Origin: Strix aluco
Lineage: Eukaryota; Chordata; Aves; Strigiformes; Strigidae
DNA length: 64,000 nt
Direction: 5' to 3'
Assembly: GCF_031877795.1 (NCBI RefSeq)
Contig: NC_133940.1
Coordinates: 4,713,985-4,777,984, forward strand
A program made the translations under genes and the position numbers. Of this stretch, positions 13,041 to 27,500 are shown piece by piece (position 1 is the stretch's first letter; every line of letters starts with the position of its first letter). The notes beneath the pieces are model-generated. The model did not search any database. It worked only from the letters and a program-made list of their open reading frames with translations, and was not told the DNA's origin.

Positions 13041-16000
13041 ATGGGCAGAATTCCTAGGCAAAGGGAGTTTTTGAGAGAGCAGCTTAAAACCCAGCTGGGA
13101 GTCTGAAAAGGCGTGTGAAAGAAATTTAGATTTCAATCTTCCTAAATAAATTCCCATAAGTTATTTTTTTTAAGCAGAGAGAGGAGCGGAGAGTTCTGCA
13201 TGGCCATGTTGTGGGCATGCAGCCACACTCACCTGGTTAGCCGGGGACATCATCGTCCCAGTTCCCTGGTGCAAGACTAACCGGTGACATTTTTCAGCTT
13301 GAGTTTCTGTGTGCATGTGTGTTCTTTTGCTTAGGAAAATGGAGAGTGAGTGAGCCAGCAAAAGAGATGCTGCTTCTTTATTAGGACCTGTGGCACCTAT
13401 TTATCTATTGAATTAAAACAACATTTTGGTTGTGAGCTCAGAGTCTAAGTGGCCGTTTAGGAGTGCAGATCATTAGATGCGAGAGTGCTCCACTTCACCC
13501 ACCCTCGGTGAATAAGGCATCTTCTGTGCCGTTTGCTCACTACCAGATACAACCTTTGCTGTATGGTACTTCTTAAGGACAGCTCCTTAATTGAAGAACC
13601 CTTCATTCTAATTAATGAAGGGGACCTGGTACTTAGGTGGAAGTGCAGTGTGAAGCCCAGCTGCAGCTTTGGCATCTGGGTTTTTTTAGCCCTTGGATGA
13701 CGGGGTTGTAAATGCCTGCTCATGTGGAAGATGACAGAGATGGAGACAAAGGGCCGGTGCTCTACGAGGGAGTTGTGTTGTTTGTATGCTTGGTCCCAGT
13801 GGGGTAAAGACTTCTCTTCCTTCTCTCTCACCAAACCTTGACCTAGTGGGGTCTTGGGAATTAGGTCTGCTGGCCCTCGATCTCAGGCTTAAACTATTTA
13901 CTTACACGTGCAGAAAACAATTTTTGTGGGAACAGGATGTGCTATTGCACTGTCAAGGGAGTCCTGCTGTCTGCCAGCTTGGGAATGCTCCCTTTGTTAG
14001 CATCCACATGGGAGCTGAACTTTGAAATATCCACAAGCCTCCCACCTTTCCCCTTAAAGGACACTGAGCATGCTGAGCTAAAATGTTATTACTTCTCTTG
14101 TACAGTAAGTTAAACAACAACAAAGTCATTAACATTTCCAGCAGCAGGGAACGTGTTTGTATTTCCATTCCCCTCATGGGATAAAGGCTGAGCTGCCTTG
14201 CCTCAAAATGTTGCCATATTTTTTCCTTATAGGCCAAGATCTGAAGTGGAAAGTTTTAGCCTGGAAAGAATGTTTTGGAGGAAATTAGCAATTCAAAGCA
14301 GAAGCCTTGTGATTGAGAGACCTCTCGACCTGTGTTGTCTTTGCTGCTGTTATATGTGGTAGAGAGCCAGAAATTCAACATCTGACATTGGACTCTAGCT
14401 TCAGCAGCAGGTCCCTAAGCCTGAGGGTTACCTTTAGCGATGCAGATCAGCTGCAGTGTGAATTCCCTTGATGTTTGAGAGAGTTTGGATCAGGAGGATT
14501 TTAAACGAATGCAGAAAAATGGCAGAAATACACTGTGCAGCGTGTGCACCGGTGTCATCTTACTGTTGGCTGGGATGGAGAGGAGATGCTGCAGGAGATG
14601 GGCTGCAGCCGGTGCTGCTGAGCACTGCCTCTCTGGCTGGCCAGAGCTGCTGTTGCATGGGTCTGTAAGTAGGAATGGTGCAGAGATCACTGAGCAAAGT
14701 TGTGTGGTGGAGCTGAAACAGAACCGGTTGAGCAAAGGCTGTTCCGGCTGCCTATGTCAGACTGCCTGAAAAACAGTGTAGTGAGGCAGGCTTGCCAGTG
14801 CTGAATTTGTACAGGTACAGTGCATGCAGGAAGAGGAAAAAGGCAACTACTTTGTTTTGAATACACCCTAATGCCCAAGCATTCAACTGTTGAAATGTAA
14901 CATCAAGATTTTTGGCTTTCTTATTTTTCAACTAGAGGATTATCATGGTCTCCAACCAGGCTAAAGAGCTGTGGCTTGGTTACTAAAGTGTTTGGAAGAT
15001 GTAACAACACTGTGAAACATCCAATGCTTCGTTTCTGAAGGTGTACTAAGAACAGAGGTGACTGTTGGGTGCTTTTCATGTGGGAGGATGCAAAGCACTG
15101 TCATGTAATGAGGTTGTACCTGATCCTTCTGAAGAAGGGTCTCACCACCTTTGGGCTTGGAGTGGGGATCTCCAGCAAAGACCAGGTGAGAGCCACCAGT
15201 GGGAAAGGTTTCACTCCTTGCTCTATCCACTGTATGGGTGCAGTGCCCCAGTGCCTGCTCTGTGGTGACTGTAAGACTGCTTCTTGCAATGTTCTCCTAC
15301 GGATATTCTCACCTGCTTCTGTATGTGGGCCTTGATGATTTTCCTTCTCGCACAGAAATATGCCCAGGGGATCAACCTCACTTTAAATCTGGTTGAACTG
15401 CCTGACCACATCGCCTCCTGGTCCTCCAAAGGAGGATTTTTCAAGTAGAGGCTTGTAGTAGGCTGTGGGAATTACAGTTTTAGTTGCCAACACTTAAATC
15501 TTTTTTGATTGATGATGTCCCTTGGCTGTAGTACGCCAGGTCTCCAGGACCAACCTAGAGCAGAGTGCAGAGAGTGAATGCTGCTATGCAAGAGACAGTG
15601 GATCACTCGTTCAGTTCTTGACAGGTGTAGGCAGCAGGCAATAGACATTTAGCCAGGAAGCATCCATAAAACATCTACTCCACATGCTGCAGTGCCTAGA
15701 CACAGTGCTGTACTGAAGCACTAAAGTAAAAGTGCAAGAGTCGGAGCTATTTTGTGTGCCACAGCAGAGGAGCAGAGCAGATCAAGAGCATTTCTGCTTG
15801 CCTGGTTCCTGTAATAGCAGGGAGTTTGGCAAGGGATCATATGTAACTGTCAGTTTGCTTGCAGTCGTGCCTCACTGTCTGGTTGTCACTCTCTCCCAGT
15901 GAATGTGCTCCTTTGTGCTGGCTCCCATGCAGCTGAGCTATTTCCACATTATCTTGGTTCTCCACATCTGGGCTTTGTCTTTGCTATTGCAGAGTGGCAA

Positions 16001-18487
16001 AGAGCAGCTGAGGCACTGCCATCAAATCTGCATCAGCAAGATATCGCACAGGACATGCTTGAGGTAGTGGCCTTTGCTGGCACTTCGCTTTCCAGCTTGG
16101 TCTTGTTCTTTGACCGCTGCCTCGGACACCTTTTAGTTCCCTTGTGCCATGGCTTTGTGTCCTGATGGACTTTGTCGTCGCTGAAGGAGTTCAGGAGCCC
16201 AGCACTCCGGAGGTGAGGCAAGGGCTGTTCTTATTTCCATAATGCTGGCAGAGAGTATGGAGACCGACCACGACCTACACGTGGACACCCATATGACATG
16301 GTTTACCCATCTCTGTCTCCAGAACCACACCTGCCCTGCGCATGGAGACTTATCCTTGACCAAAATGTGGTAAGATCAGAGCTAGTGACCTTCCCAGTAT
16401 TGCTCCTGTTCCGCAGTGCTGGTGGGAGGGACAAGAGACCAGGCTGTGCTGGGAGAACTGGGAATGCAGGGCCCCTGTGTGTGATGTTGGAGGGGCTGGC
16501 TGAACCCGCCTGGCCAGCACCCTCACTGCAATCACATCGTACTGCACCGCAGAGGAACTGAGCCCTCAGGATGGCAGCTGCAATGAGATGTCACAGAACC
16601 TCATTGGCAAAAGCCATGGATTTCCCAGTCATGCAGTAGGGCTCAATGGCATTCCTCTGATGGAGGCTTTGAGGCTAAAGAACTTTTCCTGCCCTCAGAA
16701 TTGTACCTCAGCTAGATTGACCCTCATTTAGAAGTCATTTACAGGATCAGGGACAGCTGAGACCCCACATAGCACAAGTGTTGGAGGAATAGGATGTGGT
16801 GTTACCTGCTGTCAAAGACAGAAATCATCCACTGTAACCTTGGGGTTGCATGAAGTGAATTTGCCCCGAGAGGCTGGGGGGCTTTGAAGACCCTGCTGTT
16901 TATAACTCTTAATGTGTCCTGATAACCCTGTCTGCATGGGGAAAGGAGCAGGGCAAGGCTGCTGCGATGCCCAGGCTGCAATGTTCATTTGTGAAAATGG
17001 GTAGGAGGGGTAGAGGACAGGACATTGGATTATTGGCATGTTGGAGAGCTCAGCACAGGCTGTTCTGCTGGAGGAGAGAATTCTGGCTGTAGAAATTGCT
17101 AAGGGATTAAAAAAGTCACAACAGGATAAGCTGTTCTCTTAATGTGTGCAATGGAGGGGGGAGAGGCAGTGAAAGCTCAGGCAGGGGAGTGAGGGATGTG
17201 GAAGCATGAGAGATGGGCAGTGCGTACCTGGGCCTGGGGGCTTTCTCCTCACCCAGATCTGCAGTGTGACTGCTGGCTCTGCAGGGCGCGCTGCCTGCTC
17301 CTGCCCTGCCAGTACCAAGCAGGAGGTTTCTCAGATGGCCCAGGTGAGCTGGGTGTGGAGGAGCCAACAACCTCCTTCCAGCAGCGTTGCTCCATCTGTA
17401 CCTTGGAAGCAGCCCCATCTCCACCTGGACAGGAGGTCTGGCTGCTGGAGCCAGGGGATAGTTTCTTTCTAAAAGTAGGAAAGCTATCACCAAGTTAGGC
17501 CGTGGGTTGGGCAGGAGACAGCCCAGTGTCTCAGCGCTGCCTCTTGACCTGCCACATGCAGTATTCACCCTTGATTTGCTCATCTGACCTCAGATGTGCT
17601 GAGTCTGCTCTGGGCAAAGCCCTGTTAGTGTTCACAGCTTTTTTTACGTTAGGGCTCCATCCTGCTGTGAACATGTTGGTGCTCAGCTCTTTTTACGATG
17701 CTTCCACTGACCAAATATAGAGTTGTGCGATTATGCTTCAGTTCTAGAAATTTGCCAGATTCGGGTAACTCTTATCTTGCACCTTTTTCTCTGGGCTCTA
17801 TTTTCTCGTGGCTTTCTGTAAAGCCAAGATGATGCTGGCAGTGGGATAAATCACTAATTTAGCTTATTCAGAGTCCAAACAACAACAAAAGCAGCATTGC
17901 GACCAGAGGTGGTGTTTTAGATCTGTAGAACAGACAAGGGGCCACTGCTAACTGGCCTTATGGGTCATGCAGTTTTAAAAACAGAATAAAAAAGGGAATT
18001 TTATAACTCATTATGAGTAAAAACTCATAAGAAGGTAGCTGATAGTGCAGGATGCATGTATGGGGGACTGAGGCTGTAATTTTCCTTCTGAACATAAAAG
18101 AAAAAAATGTTTGAAAATATTTTTTGTTATGGGGATATGTCTATTATATCTAAACATAAGTGGTCATGACAGTGAGATCCCCTCTTCCCTTAAACCCTGG
18201 GCATCTCATGTAGTTAAGAAACCCAACCCTTTTTAATGATCCACAGATTATGTTGCATTTTTTACACCAACACAGGGTATCATTACAACAAACTGTATAA
18301 CTAGATGCAAAAAAAGAGGTGGATGTTTAGATGAAAAAAGATTGCAACATTACTACTACTATATTAAAAATAAAAGCATCCTTTTAGCCTTCAGCCTGTG
18401 TGAAGGCAGAGCACTAGGCAGCTGGGAAGGGCGTCAGCTCCATGAGGAGGTGCAAGCTGACCCGGAGACTCTCATGCTGCTTTTCAG

Positions 18488-18533
18488 GTGCTCGTGCCCA
18501 GAGCTGTCTCCATCCCCATGAACATTGGTTCTG
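18488..18533 (+). other. DRP2: DRP2 5' UTR part of the first coding exon
   Basis: The sequence gctgcttttcag ends at 18487 and is a plausible splice acceptor. The 46 bases that follow lead to the DRP2 start codon at 18534. An out-of-frame ATG at 18518 opens a short upstream frame that overlaps the main start and ends near 18586. Both ATGs have a C at -3, so neither context is strong. Confidence 0.5.
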
Positions 18534-21500
18534 ATGCAGCCGTTGGTGATGCAGGAATGGCCCTATGTCCTCCCGCGATGTCCTGAGTGGCACATCACAG
18601 AGCAGGTGCAGCACAGCAACACTGCCCACCCGCTGTCTCAGGTAAGAGCTGGGTCTGGGAGCCCTTCTCATGGAAGCTTTTTCAGTGGTTGCAAATGTCT
18701 GTGGAGCAAACTGGGACCTCTGTTCTTGGTGGCAGGGAAAGCTGTTAGCTCAGGTTCCCCATCAGCTTGCACTTAATGAGACTTAGCTCTCCTCGAGCGT
18801 TTTGGCTGCAAAGTGTTTCTCAAAGTAGAGCAAGAGAGACAACCTGCAGAGCTGGATTTCAAGCTTCCTTCAAAATAAAGAGCAAGATGCCACTGTTAAC
18901 AGCTCTTGTGTGTTTGGTTTGGTTTACTTTTTTCCTGGAAACGTGGAAGAATGTCAGTTTTTGCTGAAAATATAGGTTTCTAACCTTCCTGGTTGCAGAG
19001 AAGATCTTGGAAATAAGCCCCTGGCAAATGCTGTAAGGCAGAGGAGGAGTCTGACCTCTTTCTAGTCTAGTTATCTTGAGGAACAGAGAGTGGGTGCTCA
19101 TGCTGTTGGTATCCCTCCTCCTTCCCTGAGGATCTCTGAGCCAGCAGGCCAGGCTCCTCACCAAAGCCGGGCAGAGAGGTGAAGGTCTCTGGGATCGCCG
19201 GGCAAATGGCAGGGCAGAGTGGAGGAGAACAGAGCGGAGGTGTGCTGGTGGCTGTTTGCAAAGCTGCCTGTGCTCTGCACGGAGCTGTCATCACAAGCTG
19301 GCTTAGCACCTTGTCCTGGGTCACCCAGGACAGCAAGGCTGGGGACACGCTGCCTCGGCTCTGCTGGAGCGTGGCTTCCCTTTTGCTGCCTGTAGCTGTT
19401 GGCCCCAGGTTACCTCTCACTTGACAAGAGACTGATGGATGGCGCTGAAGTTTTTGTTGGGCACTGGCAGTGCTCTTCCCAGGATGAATCAGGTCCTTGG
19501 CTCTGCCTTTTTTTTTTTTTTCCCCATCATGCTTCAAACATGAAGAGCAAAGGCTGAGCCTGGGGTTTCTCCCTGCTGTGGCTTGCCATCAGCCTGGACC
19601 CATGTGCCCCAGAGAGCTGGGCTCTACAGGAGGAAGGCAGAGCTGTCTCTGGAGCGGCTCCAACGCGCAAGGATGAGGCTTGCAGCTGGGGCAGGCTCTT
19701 GGTAGCTGAGTCAGGGCTTACTGATCCTGGAGTGGCTGTTAAGTAGCTGCTACCAGGCCAGCGCATGGGTGGTTAATGCACAGCCCAGCAAATGAAGTGA
19801 GAAGGGAGATGAGCAGGCAAATGCCCTCCTGAGCAGTCCAAGCCTCTATAAGGGTGCCAGAGCCCTGTGGCGTTTGCTGGGGGAGGGGAGCTGGGGCAGG
19901 ATGCCCTGTGGGACCCACCGCTGCAAGATGGCACACGGGGAGGGTGCAAACACCCTCAGCTCAGGTCATATCCACCACAGGTTTCCCCAGTCCCTGCCTG
20001 AGCCTGGCTTTCTGCTGTGTGGGCATCAGTGTGTTGGGTGCCATGCACCAGCTGGCTGCTGGCTCCTGCAGTGTTAACGACAGCCCACATCCTTCAGAGG
20101 GTCTGCTGTGCCCTCCTTCCCACAGGTGTAGGTGTTGCCCCTAGGAAACAGCCTTCCTCTCTTGTCCTTGCTGGTTCTGAAAGCTCCTGGCAGGCTGCAG
20201 ACAACCCATCTTTAGTTGTGTCCTGGCCTTGCTGAACCCCCTCCTCCAGTCTGAGCTGTTCCTGCATCTGTTGGGCCTGGGGGGTGGTGGGCAGAGGAAG
20301 CTGCCCATGCTGGTCCCCGAGGGACAGACAGCAGCAGTCAGATGTGCAGGCAGGGAAGGAGGGGAAGAGGAGAGATACAGGGATCTTTTCATTCCCTCCC
20401 TGTAGGTGGAGGAGAGCATGGAAACAATGCTGGGCGGCAGAACTGTGGGGGGCACAAGGAGCCAGCCCAGAGCCTTCTGGCAAAAACAAACTATTTTCAC
20501 CCAGTCCAGGCGGGCAGGAGCATCTGTGCTGGCACCCAGTGCTTGGCTGGGGCACGTGGAGGGCAAGGAGGGCATCTCTGGCTTCTTGGGGGTTAGGTCT
20601 CAAGGACCTGACTATTTACCTTCTGGGCAGCCAAAGCTTGCTGGGACCATTCCCTGGGTAAATCTCTTCCCTGTCTAACACCCGGCTGCCCTGACTGTGC
20701 TCCAGCATCTGAAGGAAAGGTCTCTGCTGCTCACCTCATCCCCATCACCTTTGCCATGCCCTTGCAGAGGACCTTCCCCAGTGCCTGGACCAATCCCTCT
20801 GCACACATCCAGCTTCCTGCAAGGGGCTTTCCTATGCTGGGGTGCCCTGCAGCAGGCAGATCTCTGCCCACTTTGTGTTTTGCGGGCAGCCACGATGGCA
20901 CCACTGGGGTTAAGGCAGGTTGGAGGCTGCTGGAATGCCACTGGACAAAGCTGGGATTGAGGCTGGCTGCGAGGCACTGCCGCCCCCCTCCAGATTCCTG
21001 GGGGGTCAGTGTTCGGGGTGCCCCGCTCTGCGAAGCACACAGCACTTTCCTGCTTCCCTGCCGGGTGCTGCCTGGTGGCACCCGGAGGGGTGGGAGGCGA
21101 TGCCCGCTCCTCCAGCGAAGCTGAGCGGCCCTGCGACAGACCTGTGGCTAAACACAGGTAGATGCACCAGCCAGAGCCTGCGTGAGTGTTCTGCGCTTGA
21201 AAATAAAGCTGTTCAAGGGTGGGGGGCTATGTAGATCCAGGCTGCTGCTGCTGGGGCTCTGGGGAAGGGATGCTTAGGGGGTGCCCAGGAAAAGAGCTGC
21301 TTTTTCCCCTCTGCTCACTGTCCTGGGGGGGGAGCAGATGTTCAGCACCTGTCCCTTGCTCAGCCACTGTCACTGCCTCATCTACTGGGCATGGTCTGTG
21401 AGTCACAGGCTTGGTGGGATTTTAACTTCTTAAACAAGGCTGGGAGGACTGTTTTCTGTTGAGATGTGCTGCAGTTACATGTGCACCCAGGTAGAGCTAA

Positions 21501-24500
21501 TCCCCCTCCCTTGGTATCCCTTGGGATAGAGGGGAGGGCTGGTGTGTCCCTGGCAGCACTGCAGCGATAACCTACTTCAGTGTCATGAGGATGTGCACAT
21601 GTGAAGTATTGATTTTTCTACACGCAAGCTACAGTTTTAGCTTGAATGGTTTATTATTCATGGCCCCAAGATTCCTGTGAACTCTGTGATGGTTTTCTCT
21701 GTTTTCTTGATGCTCCTGAAGTGGCAGGATGGGGAGGTAGAGAACAGCCTAGTGTTAGATGTTTTTACGTGAAGCAAACTTAGCACCAGTCTCAGCGATC
21801 ATTTGCTTTCTGTCTGAGAACTGGCGTGGAGAGGGCATTGTTTTAGCTGTTCAGCCAAACCCCTTGTCTGGTGGTTTGTTGTTCGCCTTGGCTTGGCTGG
21901 ATCTGTCCCCTGGACACCTCCGGGGGTCCTTGGACAGGACAAGTGACAAGTTCCCCTCAGAACATTCCCCTCAGAATAGCTGCTGCTTTCCTCCAGAGGC
22001 AGCTGCTCTTCTCTGGCAAAGGTGTGCTGTATGTGCTGCTTAGAAAGTGCTAATGCAGTTAATTATGGTTGATTAATCACCTGGGGATAATCATCACAAA
22101 TGAGCTCTAATATCAAAGTAGCATTAGATTGAAGTGCTGCCATTTCCCCAACAAAGCGCATCAACATCTCACTGGAGGAAATGCAGTGTGTTTTGCACAA
22201 CAAACTGTTTTTTGGAGAGGAAATCCCCTCTCACTCAGAGTCCTATGTGAGATGCTTCTCGTCCTGCTGGTGAGTTGCTGTCGCCAGCAAGTGCAATGAT
22301 GTCTTTGCTGCCATCACAAGCAGGAGCACGATATGGTGCTAAAGGCTTAGGAGAGGATTTCTTCCCCCATCCACCAAGGACTTGTTGTCCAGTGATCAGC
22401 ACCCAGTTTTCAGGCTGAGTGACGCGGTGCAAAGTGTGCTTCCTTTGTGTGCCTGGGTTAGGCTTTGATGTCATCTGCTCCACAGCCTCTTAGAGCATCC
22501 TTCCCACCACTGCTTGTTCTGGAGAGGTGAGGAGGAGAAGCAGCATCTCCGATTTGCTGTGCAAGCAGGGAATACCCTTGTGCTTCTGTAGAGGAGCAGG
22601 TGGCAGCTCCCAGTACTGGGGATGGCGTAAAGGAGCTAGGCAGGTCCCCTTGGTCCCTAGGAACAACAGGTTGCATGGTTCTTGTGTCATCTCAAAGCAC
22701 AGCAGCCCTGTATGGGTGGGAAAAAATCACCATTAGCCCTTCAGGGGCTGTGACACACAAGGGTCAGCTCTCATTTAATACCTAACAGTGAGATAAGTTA
22801 ATTGCTGGATAACGAAGTAGTGCAGAGATCCTGCAGAACGGGAGCTGTTCAGTAAGCCCTTCCTTCAATCTTTGCTTCTAGTGCTGCTGGAGCTGGCACT
22901 GCATCCTTCCTCCAGACATGGCCATCAGCTTCCCTGGAGCTGCTAACAGACCCCTCTGGGAGCAGGGCAGCCCCTTTGCGAGTTGAAAAGCCAGGCAGGG
23001 TCAGGATAGAGATGGCTAGGTGTCCACAGGCAAGTGCCATAAGCAGTGAGCAGTGACTTCTGGATGCAGCATGGTTCTGTTTCTGCCTAGGTTGAAGCCT
23101 CGCAGGATGGTGCAGGACCTTCCTGTGTAATCCCCCGGGCTCCAAGCAGCGCTGCCGGGCCCCAGGCCCCTCTGGAGATGAATCTTTGCTGGAACGAGAT
23201 CAAAAAGAAATCCCACAGCCTTCGGTAAGAGTCCTTGCCTGGGGCAAGCTCCAAGGCTGGCCTAGCCTTCCAGCCTTGCCTGCTGCATGTGCTCGTCAGG
23301 AAGTTTTTGAACTTGTTCACTTGATGAGCCGCATGAATTCACTGTGTGGTTGGCTCGGTTTTCCCTCTTGTCCACAGACCTCTGAGCCTTTTCTCGCTAT
23401 ACATACGCATCCCCTCCATTTCCACTCATCCCCTCCTCTTCCTCCCCTCCTCTACTCCTGCTTGCTTTCTGCTGCTTTCTCCATCCTCTGCTGCTGCTGT
23501 CTCTGCAGCTTGACTCTTAATCCCCCATGGCCTTGCCGCCACCTCCTCTGTGCTTTGCTTCTTGCTGGGAGCCCTCTTCACCGTGTGGGGGGAACATGCC
23601 TTCCAGATTGTCAGAGGTTGCATCTCCACAGCCAGCATGATGGAGAGCTTAACTGGGGCGTGTTAATTGTCTCCTGCCTTAATGCAAGGCTCCTGGAAGC
23701 TGCCCAGTCATGTAAATGATGAACCAAGCCCACCGTGCTACCCAGAGCACAGCCCTGACCCACAGACAAATGCAGAGCGACACTGGCCTCTGCTCTGGGC
23801 TCCAGCGTGATGAATAACGTCGGAGTTTCCTCTCCCCAACACCTCTGTGCTTCACCCCACCTGGCTGTGTAGCACCTGTTCTGGCTGAGGGTCATGCACA
23901 GCCTGTGCTGAGGGGTGCTGCCCGTCGCTGGTGGGGTCCTGGGGGTGCCTGGGGGTCACCACCCCAGCCATGCCACTGTGCCTCCCCTCCCTGGAGAACC
24001 TGCTCCTGTCCTGCCTGCCTGACTACTGTCCTGCTGTCCCCTCTCTCCTTCCAGGGCTCGGCTGGAGGCCTTTTCTGACCACAGTGGGAAACTGCAGGTG
24101 CCTCTCCAGGAGATCATAGACTGGCTCGGGCAGAAGGATGAGGAGCTCTCAGCACAGCTGCCCTTGCAGGGCGATGTCCTCCTGGTGCAACAAGAAAAGG
24201 AGACACATGCGGTACGTTCCCTCCCGCCTTCCCTGCTGCTGTTCACTGCTGAGATGAGCTGCAGGTGGGCAGCCCTGCCTGGGGCCACTGCTCATGCCCA
24301 CAGCCTGTGAGAGCACCAGTCCTTGCCCTCCTCCATCTCGGTTTCCTGTGGAAAGGCAGAGCCCTGGTCTCATACCAAATACCATGTGAGAGGTGGAGCC
24401 CATCTGGTTTTAGACAATTAATCTGCATTACAGCCTCAAGTCACCTGCAGGTGCTGCAGCTGGTACTGGGCCCCATCAGTTCTAGTTTCCTCCTGATGTT

Positions 24501-27500
24501 CTACCTCTGCAACAGAGGGAATTACCTCTCACTGGCCTCTGTTTTTGGGATCCCAGGGTCTGAGGAGGTTGGTTGGTCTAAAGGTGACCCAGTGTTCAGG
24601 ACATAAGTGATTCCTGCAGTAGCACATTATCAGCGTATCTGAAACTGGGGTAAACCCACACAGACCAGAGTTTCCTGCTTCCCTGAGCAGAGCATTTCCT
24701 TCTTGTTGCCAGTGGATGTTGGGCTTTAGTTGTTTTTACCTTGAAAACAAAACTAAACTGTTGCTTGTTGTTATCTCTCATCCTTGCTGGAGTTAGCCAC
24801 TTCCCCAGCACACAAATAGCCAATCCATCAGACAGTACCAGTGTGGGGCTGCAGCTGGAGGGGAGGAGAGGACATCCTAAACCAGCCTGCCTCTGAAGTC
24901 TGCCCTGGCAGGTGTGCTGCTCTGGGGCATCCTGCTGCTCCCCTCCTTGCTCCTCCAGCAGCTGGACCTGTTGTTGGAAGCTGCTGGAAGGACTGTTTGC
25001 ATGACCGTGCTCTCACTGCATGAGTGAGGAGAGTCTCCAAGCAGTGCCTGTGAAAGCACCATCAATAAAGCAGTTCCTCTTGCACAGCCCTGGCTCAACC
25101 CACCCTTCTGGACTCACTGTTTTGTCTCCCCCCTCCAGCAAAGCTGCAGTCCAGACCTCTGCAGGAGCCACCTTCTTGCAGGTGGTCATTCCTCTCCTGA
25201 ACCGCAAAAATATTTCTCTGTTAACTTTTCTCTGTCTCCAGTGAGGCTTGGGCCCCGGAGTGAATAAATGACTGCAGCCCTTAGCAGAGGCGCAGCAGTG
25301 CCATGATTCTTCAGCTCAGCCTGCTGTCTCATCTCTCTGCTCTGCTCTCCAGGCTTTCATGGAAGAAGTGAAGTCTCGGGGGTCATACATTTACTCTGTC
25401 CTGGAGTCAGCACAGGCTTTCCTTTCCCAGCATCCATTTGAGGAATTAGAAGAACCAACTTCAGAAAGCAAAGGTCCGTGGAGCTCCCCTTTCCTAGCTC
25501 TCCCATAGCACCGCTGGGCTGGACCAGAGAGGATGAAGTGGAGGTGGTTGGTGTGGCATAAAGCGGCATGTCCGTGCTCTGCCTCATGCACCAGGATTTC
25601 CAGTCCTTGGCCAAAGGTTGGAGCAGTGCTTCTGTCCCGGGTGAAGGCAGAGACTGCTGGCACAGCCCGTGACGGGGTGCATCTCTTGAGAGAGTATCAG
25701 ATGTGCTCTGGGGTAGGTTTTTAAAGGGCAGCAGGGCTTCTGCCTGTGGGGACAGACAGAGAGCAGAGGTCTGTGGGCAGGCTGGATATCTAGAGGAGCT
25801 GGTGCAGAGGTGGATACTATTATCACTTGGTTTCCCCCTCTCTTTCCAGCTTTCCCTAAATTTTTTTTTTCTCCCTTTTCCCTGCCCTCCCTCAATCTCT
25901 TGGCCACTCTGGGCTGGGCTCTCATTTTTGTTTTCCGTTTCCCTTCTGTTTGGCCTTTACAGATGTCTCTCCCCGACACCGGATCCAAAACATCAGCCGC
26001 TTTGTCTGGAAGCAGGCGAATGTGGCCAGTGAGCTGTGGGAGAAACTCACAGCCCGGTGCGTGGACCAGCACCGTCACATCGAACGGACACTGGAGCAGC
26101 TGCTAGAGATTAAAGGGGCCATGGAGGAGCTCAGCACCACGCTGGACCAGGCTGAAACTGTGCGCGAAACCTGGGAACCCATTGGGGACCTCTTCATTGA
26201 CTCCTTGCCAGAACACATCCAGTCGACCAAGGTACTTCTGGCTGTGAGAAGGATCCAGACTTGGCCCCAGAGGTGATGAGATGCTGCTGCCCCTAACTGC
26301 TCAGTCCAATACAGCCTCGTTAATTGGTGTCTTGGGGCCAGATCCTCCCAATGACAGCCCCATAGCTTTGTGAGGTCGGATTTGGCCTGCAGTGTCCTGA
26401 GCAATTGGCTGTGCTGAGCACCTTGTCATGGTACAGACCTTAGACAGGTACAGTGTGACTCAGCATAGACGAGCCATTTTCCACGTCCAACTTCTCAGGA
26501 GATCTGAGTAATCTCCAGCCTGGCTGTTTCATTTTTGGTTTGTTGGTTTTTTTTTTTCCTGCTAAGGTACCCTGTGGGAGGGTTAGTCAGCAGTGTCATG
26601 CCAGCAACTAGCCCACCTTAACTGGTAGCAGAGAAATCAGATCCAAGTCCTGACTGCTTGCCTGCTTCTTTTCCTTCTTCCTTTGCCCTGTGCCTGTTCC
26701 CTGGGCATGGGACTCCAGCTGTTCAAAGAGGAGCTCTCCCCTGTGAAGGATGGGGTGAAAGTAGTCAATGATCTTGCACACCAGCTTGCCATCTCAGATG
26801 TCCACCTGTCCATGGAGAACTCCCGTACCCTGGAGCAGATCAACATGCGCTGGAAGCAGCTGCAGGTGGGAAGGAGTCAGGACCAAGCACTGCAAATAAA
26901 CCACGGGTGGGAGGATGCTGGGGAAGGGTGTCAAAGAGCTTCAAAGATGATAAAGTAAGGCTTGGCATAGCAGGGATGGTATGGCTGGTCTTCCTGGAGA
27001 AGAGAGCATCAGTTCAGTGCGAGGAAAGTGGCTGGTAAATCTGTAGAGGTCTTGAGCAGGAAAAGGCAATAGGAGGAACAAAGGATGCTGCCTGAGGAGA
27101 ATCAGGATCCGGCGGGGGGTTCAGTACCAGCTGTGGCTTTGTTGATGTCTGTGAAAATATGGATACAGGTGAGCTGGAGATGTGGCCTGTGCTGCTTCAG
27201 CCTGTGGGAGGAGGTGTAGAGTGCTCAGTTGACTGGGGAACACAAATACCGAGGAAGGAAGAGGACCTGTGTGTTGGGGCATGTCTGAGTCCATCCACAA
27301 GCCTCCCTGAACAGGGCTTCAATCTGAAATGCCTGATGCCACTGAATTCTTCTGTCCCATTCTCCAGGCTTCCATAAACGAACGCCTGAAGCAGCTCCAA
27401 GATGCCCACCGGGACTTCGGACCAGGCTCCCAGCACTTCCTTTCCTGTATGTGAGCGGGTCCTCCTGGCTTCCTGCCATGAGACTACCTCTGGAGAGTGG

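Larger units (their letters stand above)
8931..18487. other. Non-coding stretch upstream of DRP2 coding exons
   Basis: No protein-coding exon is recognised between the CR1 fragment and the first DRP2 coding exon. The stretch contains the candidate non-coding exon at 10.1-10.3 kb and the simple repeats listed separately. If that candidate is real, most of this stretch is the first DRP2 intron. Long open frames around 9.8-11.2 kb on both strands lie in GC-rich sequence and show no recognisable protein features. Confidence 0.45.
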
